This document shows, piece after piece, positions 20,783 through 29,230 of a DNA stretch of 64,000 nt. How positions within the stretch are numbered: position 1 is the first letter of the stretch; every line of letters starts with the position of its first letter. The stretch lies in the NCBI GenBank assembly GCA_014946745.1, contig JADCRD010000001.1, positions 2,726,427 to 2,790,426 on the forward strand, written 5' to 3'. The translations under genes were made by a program, and so were the position numbers. The stretch is from Lysobacterales bacterium. GTDB taxonomy: Bacteria; Pseudomonadota; Gammaproteobacteria; Xanthomonadales; Xanthomonadaceae. Under the pieces are notes generated by a model. That model was not told where the DNA came from. It saw nothing but the letters and a program-made list of their open reading frames with translations, and searched no databases.

Positions 20783-22702
20783 TCACACCTTGTCGCGAGC
20801 GGTGGGTCCGTTCTCCGCGCGCAGTCGCTCGATCAGCTCGGACAGTTTCATGCTGCCCAGATCTTCGCCAGAACGCGCGCGCACTGCGACGAGCCCTTCC
20901 TCTTTTTCGCGGTCGCCCACGACCAGGAGGTAGGGAATCTTCTGCAGGGTATGCTCGCGAATCTTATAACCGATCTTTTCGTTTCTCAAGTCGGACTGAA
21001 CCCGGAAGCCTTGCTGGACAAGGGCTTGGGTCACCTCGCGGACATAGTCTCCCTGGGCATCGGTGATGTTCATCACCACCGCCTGCACCGGCGCCAGCCA
21101 CAGCGGGAACAGGCCGGCGTGATGCTCGATCAGGATGCCGATGAAGCGCTCCATCGAGCCGACGATGGCCCTGTGCAGCATCGCCGGATGCCGGCGCGTG
21201 CTGGTCTCGTCGACATACTCCGCGCCCAGGCGGCCGGGCATCATGAAGTCGACCTGCATGGTGCCGACCTGCCAGCCGCGACCGATCGAGTCGCGCATGT
21301 GGTACTCGATCTTCGGCCCGTAGAAGGCACCCTCGCCGGGCAGCTCCTCCCAGTGCACGCCGCAGCTGCCGAGTGCGGCGCGCAAAGCGTTCTCGGCTTT
21401 GTCCCAGGTGGTGTCGTCGCCCAGGCGTGAATCCGGGCGCAGGGCGATCTTGAGCGAGATGTCCTCGAAACCGAAGTCGCGGTAAACCGCCATCGCCTGC
21501 TGATGGAAGGCGGTGACCTCGGCTTCGATCTGGTCTTCGGTGCAGAAGATGTGCCCGTCGTCCTGGGTGAAGGCGCGCACGCGCATGATGCCGTGGAGGG
21601 CACCGGAGGGCTCGTTGCGATGGCAGCCGCCGAACTCGCCGTAGCGGATCGGCAGGTCGCGGTAGCTGTGCAGGCCGGAATTGAAGATCTGCACGTGGCC
21701 CGGGCAGTTCATGGGCTTCACCGCATAGGTCCGCTTCTCGGACTCGGTGAAGAACATGTTCTCCTTGTAGTTGTCCCAGTGGCCGGACTTCTTCCACAGC
21801 GAGACGTCGAGGATCTGCGGGCAGCGCACCTCCTGGTAGCCCGAGGCCTTGTAGACGCCGCGCATGTACTGCTCGACTGTCTGCCAGAGCGTCCAGCCGC
21901 GCGGGTGCCAGAACACCATGCCGGGCGCTTCCTCCTGCTGGTGGAACAGGTCCAGCTGCTTGGCGATGCGGCGGTGATCGCGCTTCTCAGCCTCTTCCAG
22001 CTGGTGCAGGTAGGCCTTGAGATCCTTGTCGTTCAGCCAGGCCGTGCCGTAGATGCGCGACAGCATCTGGTTGTTGGAATCACCGCGCCAGTAGGCGCCG
22101 GCGACCTTCATCAGCTTGAAGGCGCGCAGCTTGTCGGTGCCCGGCACGTGCGGGCCGCGGCAGAGGTCGGTGAACTCGCCCTGCGAGTACAGCGAAAGGT
22201 CTTCGCTGGCCGGAATCGACTCGATGATCTCGGCCTTGTAGAGCTCGCCCAAGCCTCGGAAGAAGGTGATCGCTTCGTCGCGCGACTTGACCGTGCGGCT
22301 CACGGCGAGCTTCTCCGTGACGATCTTCTGCATCTCGGCTTCGATCTTCGGCAGGTCGTCCGGCGTAAACGGGCGCTCGTAAGCGAAGTCGTAGTAGAAG
22401 CCGTTGTCGATCACCGGGCCGATCGTGACCTGCGCGCCCGGATACAGACGCTGCACGGCCTGCGCGAGCAGATGCGCGGTCGAATGGCGCAGGATCTCCA
22501 GCGCGTCGGGATGCTTGTCGGTGATGATCTCCAGCGAGGCATCGGTTGAGATGCGGTGGCTGGTGTCGACGAGCCTGCCGTCGACCTTGCCGGCCAGTGC
22601 CGCCTTGGCGAGACCGGCGCCGATGCTGGCAGCGACCTCGCCCACGGACACCGGGCCTTCGAACTCACGGCGGCTGCCGTCGGGGAGCGTGATGTGGAGC
22701 AT
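20783..22702 (-). CDS. thrS: Threonine--tRNA ligase
   Basis: 639 residues, typical length. An N-terminal TGS domain ([24 protein letters not shown]) precedes the editing domain with [10 protein letters not shown] and CRGPHVPGT (metal/editing His and Cys), the class II core with MNCPGH (zinc Cys), [21 protein letters not shown] (motif 2) and a C-terminal anticodon-binding domain. It charges tRNA-Thr. In E. coli, thrS is autoregulated through its leader; here a terminator-like hairpin and a short leader frame with two Thr codons lie upstream. Confidence 0.97.
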   Translation of the reverse strand: MLHITLPDGSRREFEGPVSVGEVAASIGAGLAKAALAGKVDGRLVDTSHRISTDASLEIITDKHPDALEILRHSTAHLLAQAVQRLYPGAQVTIGPVIDNGFYYDFAYERPFTPDDLPKIEAEMQKIVTEKLAVSRTVKSRDEAITFFRGLGELYKAEIIESIPASEDLSLYSQGEFTDLCRGPHVPGTDKLRAFKLMKVAGAYWRGDSNNQMLSRIYGTAWLNDKDLKAYLHQLEEAEKRDHRRIAKQLDLFHQQEEAPGMVFWHPRGWTLWQTVEQYMRGVYKASGYQEVRCPQILDVSLWKKSGHWDNYKENMFFTESEKRTYAVKPMNCPGHVQIFNSGLHSYRDLPIRYGEFGGCHRNEPSGALHGIMRVRAFTQDDGHIFCTEDQIEAEVTAFHQQAMAVYRDFGFEDISLKIALRPDSRLGDDTTWDKAENALRAALGSCGVHWEELPGEGAFYGPKIEYHMRDSIGRGWQVGTMQVDFMMPGRLGAEYVDETSTRRHPAMLHRAIVGSMERFIGILIEHHAGLFPLWLAPVQAVVMNITDAQGDYVREVTQALVQQGFRVQSDLRNEKIGYKIREHTLQKIPYLLVVGDREKEEGLVAVRARSGEDLGSMKLSELIERLRAENGPTARDKV

Positions 22703-22761
22703 GGGAATTCACTCGTGCAGCGCCTGCGCGGAAGGCCCTCGGGGCGCACGCGTCAGGCAAC

Positions 22762-22781
22762 AAAAAAGGGCGCAAGCGCCC
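22762..22781 (-). terminator. Intrinsic terminator/attenuator in the thrS leader
   Basis: On the minus strand GGGCGC-TT-GCGCCC is followed by TTTTTT. It sits 60 bp upstream of the thrS start and 200 bp downstream of pilU, so it could end pilU transcripts or act as a thrS attenuator. Confidence 0.75.
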
Positions 22782-22813
22782 TCGGATCGGGTGCCAGCGC
22801 AGTCTGGAAGATC

Positions 22814-22834
22814 TCAGTCGGCGGTAGTGGACAT
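22814..22834 (-). other. Possible thrS leader peptide M-S-T-T-A-D
   Basis: A six-codon frame ATG-TCC-ACT-ACC-GCC-GAC-TGA begins 53 bp before the terminator-like hairpin. Two adjacent Thr codons before a Thr-tRNA synthetase gene are suggestive, but the ribosome-binding site is weak and two codons is few for attenuation. Chance cannot be excluded. Confidence 0.25.
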
Positions 22835-22980
22835 GTCGCACGCTCGGCCGGCGTTGCCGCCTGACCACCTTGGGTAGAATCGATTCAGGACACTCGCTGC
22901 GGGATGCGTTCACCGCAGGGCCGCAACGCTAGACCCGCCCGCCGCGCGCTGTCAAATCGCGCGGCGGACGCTGCAAGAGC

Positions 22981-24111
22981 TCAGCGCGACTCGATCAGCT
23001 CGACGCCGTCCATGCCTTGGGCCAGGGAATGCATATCGCCGCCCTGGGCCAGCTTGATCTTGAGACGGACTTCGTTGGTGGAGTCGGCGTGGCGCAGCGC
23101 ATCTTCGTAGCTGATCTCGCCGGCCTGATACAGCTCGAACAGGGCCTGGTCGAAGGTCTTCATGCCGAGGTTGGTGGACTCCTTCATCACTTCCTTGATC
23201 TTGTGGATCTCGCCCTCGCGGATGTAGTCCTGCACCAGCGGCGTGCCCAGCAACACCTCCAGAGCGACGCGACGCCCCTTGCCATCGGGCGTGGGAATCA
23301 GCTGCTGCGCGACCACGCCCTTCAGGTTCAGCGAGAGGTCCATCAGCAGCTGACCGCGCCGGTCTTCGGGGAAGAAGTTGATGATGCGGTCCATCGCCTG
23401 GTTGGCGTTGTTGGCATGCAGGGTGCACAGCACCAGATGGCCGGTTTCGGCGAAGGCGATGGCATGGTCCATGCCCTCGCGGGTGCGCACTTCACCGATC
23501 ATGATCACGTCCGGCGCTTGGCGCAGGGTGTTCTTGAGCGCGTTCTCCCAGCTGTCGGTATCGATGCCGACCTCGCGCTGGGTGATGATGCAGCCCTCGT
23601 GCTTGTGCACGTACTCGATCGGGTCCTCGATCGTGATGATGTGGCCCGAAGAGTTCTGGTTGCGGTAGCCGATCATCGCGGCCAGCGTGGTCGACTTGCC
23701 GGTGCCGGTGGCGCCGACCAGGATCACGATGCCGCGCTTGGTCATCGAGAGAGTCTTGATGACCGGCGGAAGATTGAGCTCATCGCAGGTGGGAATACGC
23801 GTCTCGATACGACGCAGCACCATGCCGACCTGGTTGCGCTGGTAGAAGCAGCTCACGCGAAAACGACCCACGCCGGACACACCGATCGCGAAGTTGCACT
23901 CGTGGGTTTTCTCGAACTCCTCGCGCTGGCTCGGCGTCATCACATTCAGCACCAGGTCGCGCGATTGCTGCGGCGTCAGTGGGGTCTGGGTGATCGGCTG
24001 CAGGCGCCCGTGCACCTTGATCGTCGGCGGCATGCCCGAGGTGACGAACAAGTCCGAGGCCTTCTTGTGCGACATCAGCTTGAGGTAGCTGGTGAAGTCG
24101 ATGCTGCTCAT
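22981..24111 (-). CDS. pilU: Twitching motility ATPase PilU
   Basis: 376 residues. PilT/VirB11-type secretion ATPase with Walker A GATGTGKS (133-140), an Asp box (HIITIEDPIEY), Walker B (DVIMIGEVR) and a His box (GHLVLCTLHANNA). Length and the divergent C-terminus without the AIRNLIRE motif mark it as PilU rather than PilT. PilU assists PilT in retracting type IV pili at the inner-membrane base. It lies 160 bp downstream of pilT. Confidence 0.93.
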   Translation of the reverse strand: MSSIDFTSYLKLMSHKKASDLFVTSGMPPTIKVHGRLQPITQTPLTPQQSRDLVLNVMTPSQREEFEKTHECNFAIGVSGVGRFRVSCFYQRNQVGMVLRRIETRIPTCDELNLPPVIKTLSMTKRGIVILVGATGTGKSTTLAAMIGYRNQNSSGHIITIEDPIEYVHKHEGCIITQREVGIDTDSWENALKNTLRQAPDVIMIGEVRTREGMDHAIAFAETGHLVLCTLHANNANQAMDRIINFFPEDRRGQLLMDLSLNLKGVVAQQLIPTPDGKGRRVALEVLLGTPLVQDYIREGEIHKIKEVMKESTNLGMKTFDQALFELYQAGEISYEDALRHADSTNEVRLKIKLAQGGDMHSLAQGMDGVELIESR

Positions 24112-24129
24112 GGCGTGCTCCTTCGGAGC

Positions 24130-24266
24130 GGGATTCGGGATTGGGGATTCGGGATTGAACGACCGCTGGGGCGGCGGCAGGGACTCTCAGTGCTTCGGGC
24201 GGAGACGGAACCGGAACACAGCCTCAAGGGCGCTCTCCCAATCCCGAATCCCCAATCCCGAATCCC
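24130..24266. repeat. Perfect 28-bp heptamer inverted repeat between pilT and pilU
   Basis: The left arm 24130-24157 is (GGGATTC-GGGATTG) twice. The right arm 24239-24266 is its exact reverse complement. The 81-bp centre has no gene. The right arm ends 5 bp from the pilT stop. The arms could form a very stable stem in the pilT-pilU transcript, attenuating pilU or stabilising pilT mRNA. Confidence 0.93.
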
Positions 24267-24271
24267 GGCTC

Positions 24272-25309
24272 TTATTCAAACAACCGCTTGTCCTTCGCAT
24301 ACTCGCGGGCCGCCTGGCGGGTCACCAGGCCACGCTTCACCAGATCCTGGAGGCACTGGTCGAGGGTCTGCATGCCGTAGTTCTGGCCGGTCTGGATGGC
24401 CGAGTACATCTGCGCGACCTTGTCCTCGCGGATCAGGTTCCGGATGGCGGGAATGCCGATCATGATTTCGTGCGCGGCAACGCGGCCACCACCGACTTTC
24501 TTCAGCAGCGACTGCGAGATCACTGCGCGCAGCGACTCCGACAACATCGAGCGCACCATCGGCTTTTCGCCGGCCGGGAACACGTCGATGATGCGGTCGA
24601 TGGTTTTGGCGGCCGAGCTGGTGTGCAGGGTGCCGAACACGAGGTGGCCGGTCTCCGCTGCGGTCAACGCGAGGCGAATGGTTTCGAGGTCGCGCAGCTC
24701 GCCAACCAGGATGTAGTCGGGATCTTCACGCAGCGCCGAGCGCAGGGCCTCGTTGAAGCCATGCGTGTCACGGTGCACCTCGCGCTGGTTGATCAGACAC
24801 TTGTTCGAGGTGTGGACGAACTCGATGGGGTCCTCGACGGTGAGGATGTGCCCGTACTCGTTCTTGTTAACGTGGTCGATCATCGCCGCCAGCGTGGTCG
24901 ACTTGCCCGAACCGGTTGGGCCGGTGACCAGGATCAGCCCTTGGGGCTGCTCGATCAGCTCGCGGAAGATCTTGGGCGCGGCGAGATCTTCGAGGGTCAA
25001 CACCTCGGACGGAATGGTACGGAATACCGCACCGGCGCCGCGGTTCTGGTTGAAGGCGTTGACGCGGAACCGCGCGAGGCCCGGGATCTCGAACGAGAAG
25101 TCGACCTCGTAGAACTCTTCATAGTCGCGGCGCTGCTTGTCCGACATGATGTCGTAGATCAGCGCGTGCACCTGCTTGTGATCGAGTGCCGGGATGTTGA
25201 TGCGGCGGACGTCACCGTCCACACGGATCATCGGCGGCAGGCCGGCAGAGAGGTGCAGGTCCGAGGCTTTGTTCTTGACCGAAAACGCCAGAAGTTCAGC
25301 GATATCCAT
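24272..25309 (-). CDS. pilT: Type IV pilus retraction ATPase PilT
   Basis: 345 residues from the ATG at 25309 (MDIAELLAFS). Walker A GPTGSGKST (130-138), Asp box (HILTVEDPIEFVH), Walker B (DYILVGELRD), His box (GHLVFGTLHTSSA) and the PilT-specific AIRNLIRE motif near the C-terminus are all intact. It forms a cytoplasmic hexamer that depolymerises the pilus for twitching motility. It is divergent from yggS. A TATACT box at 25431-25436 (minus strand) is a possible -10 element, without a good -35. Confidence 0.97.
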   Translation of the reverse strand: MDIAELLAFSVKNKASDLHLSAGLPPMIRVDGDVRRINIPALDHKQVHALIYDIMSDKQRRDYEEFYEVDFSFEIPGLARFRVNAFNQNRGAGAVFRTIPSEVLTLEDLAAPKIFRELIEQPQGLILVTGPTGSGKSTTLAAMIDHVNKNEYGHILTVEDPIEFVHTSNKCLINQREVHRDTHGFNEALRSALREDPDYILVGELRDLETIRLALTAAETGHLVFGTLHTSSAAKTIDRIIDVFPAGEKPMVRSMLSESLRAVISQSLLKKVGGGRVAAHEIMIGIPAIRNLIREDKVAQMYSAIQTGQNYGMQTLDQCLQDLVKRGLVTRQAAREYAKDKRLFE

Positions 25310-25457
25310 GAGTCGCGCATCCCCGCTTGATGAGTGTCGGCAGGCGCCGCCGTAAGTCGGGCGGCGCGCCGCTAGACTGTGCCACAGCGCCTTGTGCGCC
25401 CGCCCCCTGGCGCCGGCCGCAATGCGCCGGAGTATAGCCCCGAACAGCAACCTGACC

Positions 25458-26183
25458 ATGCCAACGCAGCCGCACAATCCGCAGACCGCCGCAGACCGCC
25501 TGGAAGCCCTTCGCGCTCGCATCGAGGTGGCCGCTCGGGGTCGGGCCGTTGAGCTGCTGGCGGTCAGCAAGACCCAGCCCGCCGAGGCGGTTTCGGCGCT
25601 CGCCGGCTGCGGTCAGCGGGCCTTCGGCGAGAACTACGTGCAGGAGGCCGCGGCCAAGATCGAAGCCCTGCGGGCGCTGGGCCTGCGCTGGCATTTGATC
25701 GGCCACCTGCAGTCGAACAAGGCCCCACAGGCTGCCGCGGTGTTCGATTGCATCGAAAGCGTGGACCGCGCCAAGCTGCTGCCGCTCTTGGATGCCGCGC
25801 GAGCGAGCAGCGGACGCGAGCCACTGGAGATCCTGCTGCAGGTCAACATCGACGACGAGACCAGCAAGTCCGGCTGCCGCCCCGAGGATCTGCCGGCGCT
25901 GGCCGAGGCTGCCGACCGCTGCGCGCATCTGCGCCTGCGCGGTCTGATGAGCATCCCCGCGCCCGCTCCGGAGCTCGAAGCCCGCCGCCGCAGCTTCGCG
26001 GCGCTGCGCGGCCTGTTCGAACAGCTGCGCGCCCGTCACCCACAGGTGGACACCCTGTCGATGGGGATGAGCGAGGACTTCGAGCTGGCGATCGCAGAGG
26101 GCGCCACGCGGGTGCGGGTGGGCAGTGCGCTGTTTGGGCCTCGCGGAACCGGGAATGGGCCATCGGGAATGGAGAATCGTTAG
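25458..26183 (+). CDS. yggS: YggS-family PLP homeostasis protein
   Basis: 241 residues from the ATG at 25458. Alanine-racemase-type TIM barrel with the PLP lysine in LLAVSKTQPAE, FGENYVQEA, WHLIGHLQSNK and SMGMSEDFELAIAEGATRVRVGSALFG. These proteins buffer pyridoxal phosphate and have no known catalytic reaction. The last dozen residues (GTGNGPSGMENR) are encoded by a heptamer arm and look like an added tail. The gene order yggS-proC-yggT, divergent from pilT, is conserved. Confidence 0.95.
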   Translation: MPTQPHNPQTAADRLEALRARIEVAARGRAVELLAVSKTQPAEAVSALAGCGQRAFGENYVQEAAAKIEALRALGLRWHLIGHLQSNKAPQAAAVFDCIESVDRAKLLPLLDAARASSGREPLEILLQVNIDDETSKSGCRPEDLPALAEAADRCAHLRLRGLMSIPAPAPELEARRRSFAALRGLFEQLRARHPQVDTLSMGMSEDFELAIAEGATRVRVGSALFGPRGTGNGPSGMENR

Positions 26184-26292
26184 GAGCGGCCCGCTACACG
26201 GCTATTCTTGCCCCAGGTGACGCCTCGCCTTGCTCAAGCCCTCCGCAGACTCGCCCCGCATGACGACTCCCGATTCCCCGTTCCCGATTCCC
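26151..26292. repeat. Heptamer-arm element spanning the yggS end and proC start
   Basis: Left arm 26151-26178 (GGGAATG, GGCCATC, GGGAATG, GAGAATC) lies in the last codons of yggS. Right arm 26265-26292 (GACTCCC, GATTCCC, CGTTCCC, GATTCCC) lies in the first codons of proC. Arms are 86 bp apart and are a GGGAATC variant of the family. Confidence 0.75.
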
Positions 26293-27090
26293 GGCCCTAC
26301 AGCCTTCATTGGCGGCGGCAACATGGCCCGCTCGCTGGTCGCTGGCCTGCGCCGGCAGGGGGTGGACGCGCAGCGGATCCACGTTGCCGAGCCACTGGAG
26401 GCGCTGCGTCTCGGCCTGCAGGCCGAGTTCGGTGTGCGCGTCTGTGCCGAGGGGCGCGATGCGGTGGCGGGCGCCTCGATGGTGGTGCTGGCGGTGAAGC
26501 CGCAGGTCATGCAGGCGGTCTGCGAGAACTTGCGCGGGGCGCTTGGCGATGCCGTGATCGTCTCCGTGGCGGCCGGCCTGCCCTGCGCCCGGCTCAGCGC
26601 GTGGCTGGGCACCCCGCGGGTGGTGCGGGCAATGCCGAACACGCCTGCCCTACTGGGCGCCGGCGCGACCGGTCTCTTCGCGCCGCACTGCGTCGATGCC
26701 GAAGGTCGAGCGCTGGCCGAGGCGGTCATGGCCAGCACCGGCCTCACCCACTGGATCGAAGACGAGGTGCTGATGGACGTGGTCACCGCACTCTCAGGCA
26801 GCGGCCCGGCGTATTTCTTTCTGATGGTGGAATCCCTGGTCGCGGCCGCCGTGGCCCAGGGCCTGCCGCGCGACACGGCCGAAGCGCTGGCGCGGCAGAC
26901 CGTGCTGGGGGCGGCACGCATGCTCACCGAGTCAGCCGACCCCGCCGACGAGCTGCGGCGGCGCGTCACCTCGCCGGGCGGCACCACCCAGGCGGCCATC
27001 GAGTGTTTCCAAGCCGGCGGCTTCGCGGCCCTGGTCGGGAACGCGGTGGACGCAGCCGTCAAGCGCGGGCGCGCCCTAGCCGCTGGCTGA
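26260..27090 (+). CDS. proC: Pyrroline-5-carboxylate reductase
   Basis: 276 residues from the ATG at 26260. The Rossmann motif (FIGGGNMA) begins at about residue 17, preceded by a Pro-rich lead (PDSPFPIPGP) that is encoded by a heptamer arm and is not a family feature. VVLAVKPQ, RAMPNTPALLGAGATG and the C-terminal ALSGSGPAYFF and SPGGTT regions are typical. It reduces P5C to proline with NAD(P)H in the last step of proline synthesis. An upstream TTG start (26230) is possible but unlikely. Confidence 0.95.
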   Translation: MTTPDSPFPIPGPTAFIGGGNMARSLVAGLRRQGVDAQRIHVAEPLEALRLGLQAEFGVRVCAEGRDAVAGASMVVLAVKPQVMQAVCENLRGALGDAVIVSVAAGLPCARLSAWLGTPRVVRAMPNTPALLGAGATGLFAPHCVDAEGRALAEAVMASTGLTHWIEDEVLMDVVTALSGSGPAYFFLMVESLVAAAVAQGLPRDTAEALARQTVLGAARMLTESADPADELRRRVTSPGGTTQAAIECFQAGGFAALVGNAVDAAVKRGRALAAG

Positions 27091-27275
27091 GGCCGCGTCG
27101 CGGATGCACATCGGGCACGATCATTCGCCAGCGCTCGCAGCAAGGCCCGCCGGCTTGCAGCGCGAGCGCCCGCCCAAACCTTGCACGCGCCCAAGTGCAG
27201 AGAAAGCAATCGCCCGAAAGATCCACAAACCCACGCCTCTCTCTCATTGCTCCACACCCACCGGAACCCGCGTCC

Positions 27276-27848
27276 ATGAGCTACTTCGCCCAAGCCGGCG
27301 TGATCCTGATCGAGGTGCTGTTCGGCCTGTTCGCCACGCTGTTCGTACTGCGCGTGGCCCTGCCGCTGGCGCGCGCGAACTTCTACAACCCGATCTGCCA
27401 GTTCGTATACCGCACCACCCACCCGGTGGTGACGCCCCTGCGCCGTGTGCTGCGCCCGGTCGGACGCTTCGAGACATCCGCCGCGCTCACGGCCTGGCTG
27501 ATCGTGACGCTGAAGGTATGGGCGGTGTACGCCTTGCTGGGTCGGGGCGTGGGGCTCGGTGCCGCGCTGGTGATCGGCTTCGCCGAAACCCTGGGCCTGG
27601 CGCTGTGGATCCTGTTCGCCCTCATCCTAGTGCGGGTGATCCTGAGCTTCATCCAACCGGCCGGGCACTCGCCTGCCCTGCCGATCATCCTGCAGCTGAC
27701 CGAACCCCTGCTCGGTCGGCTGCGCCGAATGCTGCCGAACCTGGGCGGCCTGGATTTCTCGCCGCTCGTGGCGATGCTGCTGATCTCGCTGTCACGCGTT
27801 CTGATCATTGCCCCGATCACCGATTTCGGCCTGGCCCTGGCGCGCTGA
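27276..27848 (+). CDS. yggT: YggT family membrane protein
   Basis: 190 residues from the ATG at 27276 (MSYFAQAGVILIE), with GGA upstream. It has two YggT repeats, each a pair of hydrophobic helices around a conserved R-V-x-L-P/F-x-Q-P-type segment (LFVLRVALPLARANFYNPICQF; LILVRVILSFIQPAG). It is an inner-membrane protein of uncertain function, sometimes linked to osmotic or shape phenotypes. The 185-bp gap after proC has no gene. Confidence 0.92.
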   Translation: MSYFAQAGVILIEVLFGLFATLFVLRVALPLARANFYNPICQFVYRTTHPVVTPLRRVLRPVGRFETSAALTAWLIVTLKVWAVYALLGRGVGLGAALVIGFAETLGLALWILFALILVRVILSFIQPAGHSPALPIILQLTEPLLGRLRRMLPNLGGLDFSPLVAMLLISLSRVLIIAPITDFGLALAR

Positions 27849-27910
27849 CATCGCCTGCGCGCGCGCTCGGCGTAGGCTGTAGCGCTTGCGTCCCCCACCG
27901 AGGAACCGTC

Positions 27911-28345
27911 ATGTCATCCCTCCGCCTGCTGTTCGGCCTCGCCCTGTCCCTGCTGCCACTGCTTGCGGTCGCGCAGAGCAGCACGACACGCGGCCCCTAC
28001 ACGATTCATTACAGCGCCCTGCCCTCAACCCTGATCAGCCCCGAAGTCGCCCGCAACAGCGGGCTCACTCGCTCAGCCAGCCGCGGCCTGCTGAACATCG
28101 CGGTGATCAAGAAGGATGAAGCCCGCGAGCACGCGGTCACCGCCGTGATCGAGGCTTCCGCCACCAATGCCGCCGGCCAGCGCCAGAGCCTGCGCATGCG
28201 CGAAGTGCGCGAGGGCGAGGCGATCTACTACCTCGGCGAACCGCGCATCAGCGAAGGCGAGCGCCTCGACTTCGAAGTGCAGGTCACGCCAGAAGGCGCT
28301 GGCGAGCCCGTGCTGCTGCGCTTCGCCCAGACCTTCCACCCCTGA
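27911..28345 (+). CDS. DUF4426 exported protein
   Basis: 144 residues with a signal peptide (LLFGLALSLLPLLAVAQ, cut near 22). The mature part matches the DUF4426 family found beside yggT in Pseudomonas and Xanthomonadales: GPYTIHYSALPSTLISPEVARNSGLTRS and GLLNIAVIK. Function unknown; periplasmic. It has AGGAA 7 nt before the ATG. Confidence 0.87.
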   Translation: MSSLRLLFGLALSLLPLLAVAQSSTTRGPYTIHYSALPSTLISPEVARNSGLTRSASRGLLNIAVIKKDEAREHAVTAVIEASATNAAGQRQSLRMREVREGEAIYYLGEPRISEGERLDFEVQVTPEGAGEPVLLRFAQTFHP

Positions 28346-28355
28346 GACAGCGCGA

Positions 28356-29042
28356 GTGAGCCTGATCGCCATACGCCACGGCCAGGCTTCGTACGCCGCC
28401 GCCGACTACGACCAGTTGTCCGAGGCCGGCTACGAGCAGTCACGACGGCTCGGACGCTGGCTGCTGCAGCACGCGCCGGTGCCCGAGCGCGTGGTGATTG
28501 GCGCCATGCGCCGCCACCGCCAGACCTGGGACGCCCTCCAAGAGGCCTACAGCGAGGCGGGCGTTGACTTGCCCGCGCCCGAGGTGGACGCCGACCTCAA
28601 CGAATTCGATCATCGAGCCGTGCTGGACGGCTACGCCCGCGAGCACCCGGAAGCAGCAGCGCTGTTCCGGGTAGAGCCCGGCGCAGCCCTTGACCCGCGC
28701 CGGGTGCTGCAGCAGCTGCTCGCCGCGCTGACTGCATGGACGGAGGATCGCATCGCGGGGGTTCCGGAACGCTGGAGCGAGTTCCAGTCGCGCACCCGCG
28801 CCGGTGCTGCCCGCCTGCGCAGCGAGGCTGGAACACTTTTGGCGGTGTCGTCCGGCGGTGTGCTGTCGCAGTTCGCCCAGGCCGCACTGGAGACCAGCAA
28901 CGCGCGCGCCATCGAACTGAACCTCAGCCTGCGCAACAGCGCACTCTGCGAGTTCCACCACCGCACGGGGGCGATGCGTCTGTCGAGCTGGAACAGCGTC
29001 CCGCATCTCGCGGAAGCGCGGGAGCTGTGGACGTATTTCTGA
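28356..29042 (+). CDS. Histidine phosphatase family protein (phosphoglycerate-mutase-like)
   Basis: 228 residues from GTG at 28356, 10 bp after the DUF4426 stop. The catalytic RHG motif is at residues 7-9 (LIAIRHGQASY). The other core residues are plausible: R in GAMRRHRQTW, E in DADLNEFDHR, and a Gly-rich VSSGGVLSQ segment where the second catalytic His is often found (here SSGG, without His). The substrate is unknown. It is likely part of the yggS-proC-yggT transcript. Confidence 0.85.
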   Translation: MSLIAIRHGQASYAAADYDQLSEAGYEQSRRLGRWLLQHAPVPERVVIGAMRRHRQTWDALQEAYSEAGVDLPAPEVDADLNEFDHRAVLDGYAREHPEAAALFRVEPGAALDPRRVLQQLLAALTAWTEDRIAGVPERWSEFQSRTRAGAARLRSEAGTLLAVSSGGVLSQFAQAALETSNARAIELNLSLRNSALCEFHHRTGAMRLSSWNSVPHLAEARELWTYF

Positions 29043-29048
29043 GGAGCC

Positions 29049-29213
29049 GGGATTGGGGATTCGGGATTCGTAAGAGCAGAGGCGTTGAGGCTCGGCGGTG
29101 CATCTGCCTTGCGGGGATCCGGCAAGTAGTAGCTCGCGATCAACGTGTGCGTGCGGCTTGAGGGCTGCGGCTGCTAACGAATCCCGAATCCCGAATCCCC
29201 AATCCCGAATCCC
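29049..29213. repeat. Heptamer-arm inverted repeat after the histidine phosphatase
   Basis: Left arm 29049-29069 (GGGATTG, GGGATTC, GGGATTC) is followed by GTAAGAGC. Right arm 29179-29213 (GAATCCC x3, CAATCCC, GAATCCC) contains the exact complement of the left arm. The 109-bp centre holds no gene. It lies between the converging phosphatase and amidohydrolase genes. Confidence 0.9.
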
Positions 29214-29230
29214 AAAGCACCGCGGGCGAA

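Noticed and set aside
24130-24266. Insertion sequence ends
   Set aside because: The inverted arms look like terminal repeats but the 81-bp centre encodes nothing and no target duplication is evident.
26208-27275. Upstream extension of the yggT frame through proC
   Set aside because: It is an alternate frame of proC; YggT proteins start near the ATG at 27276.
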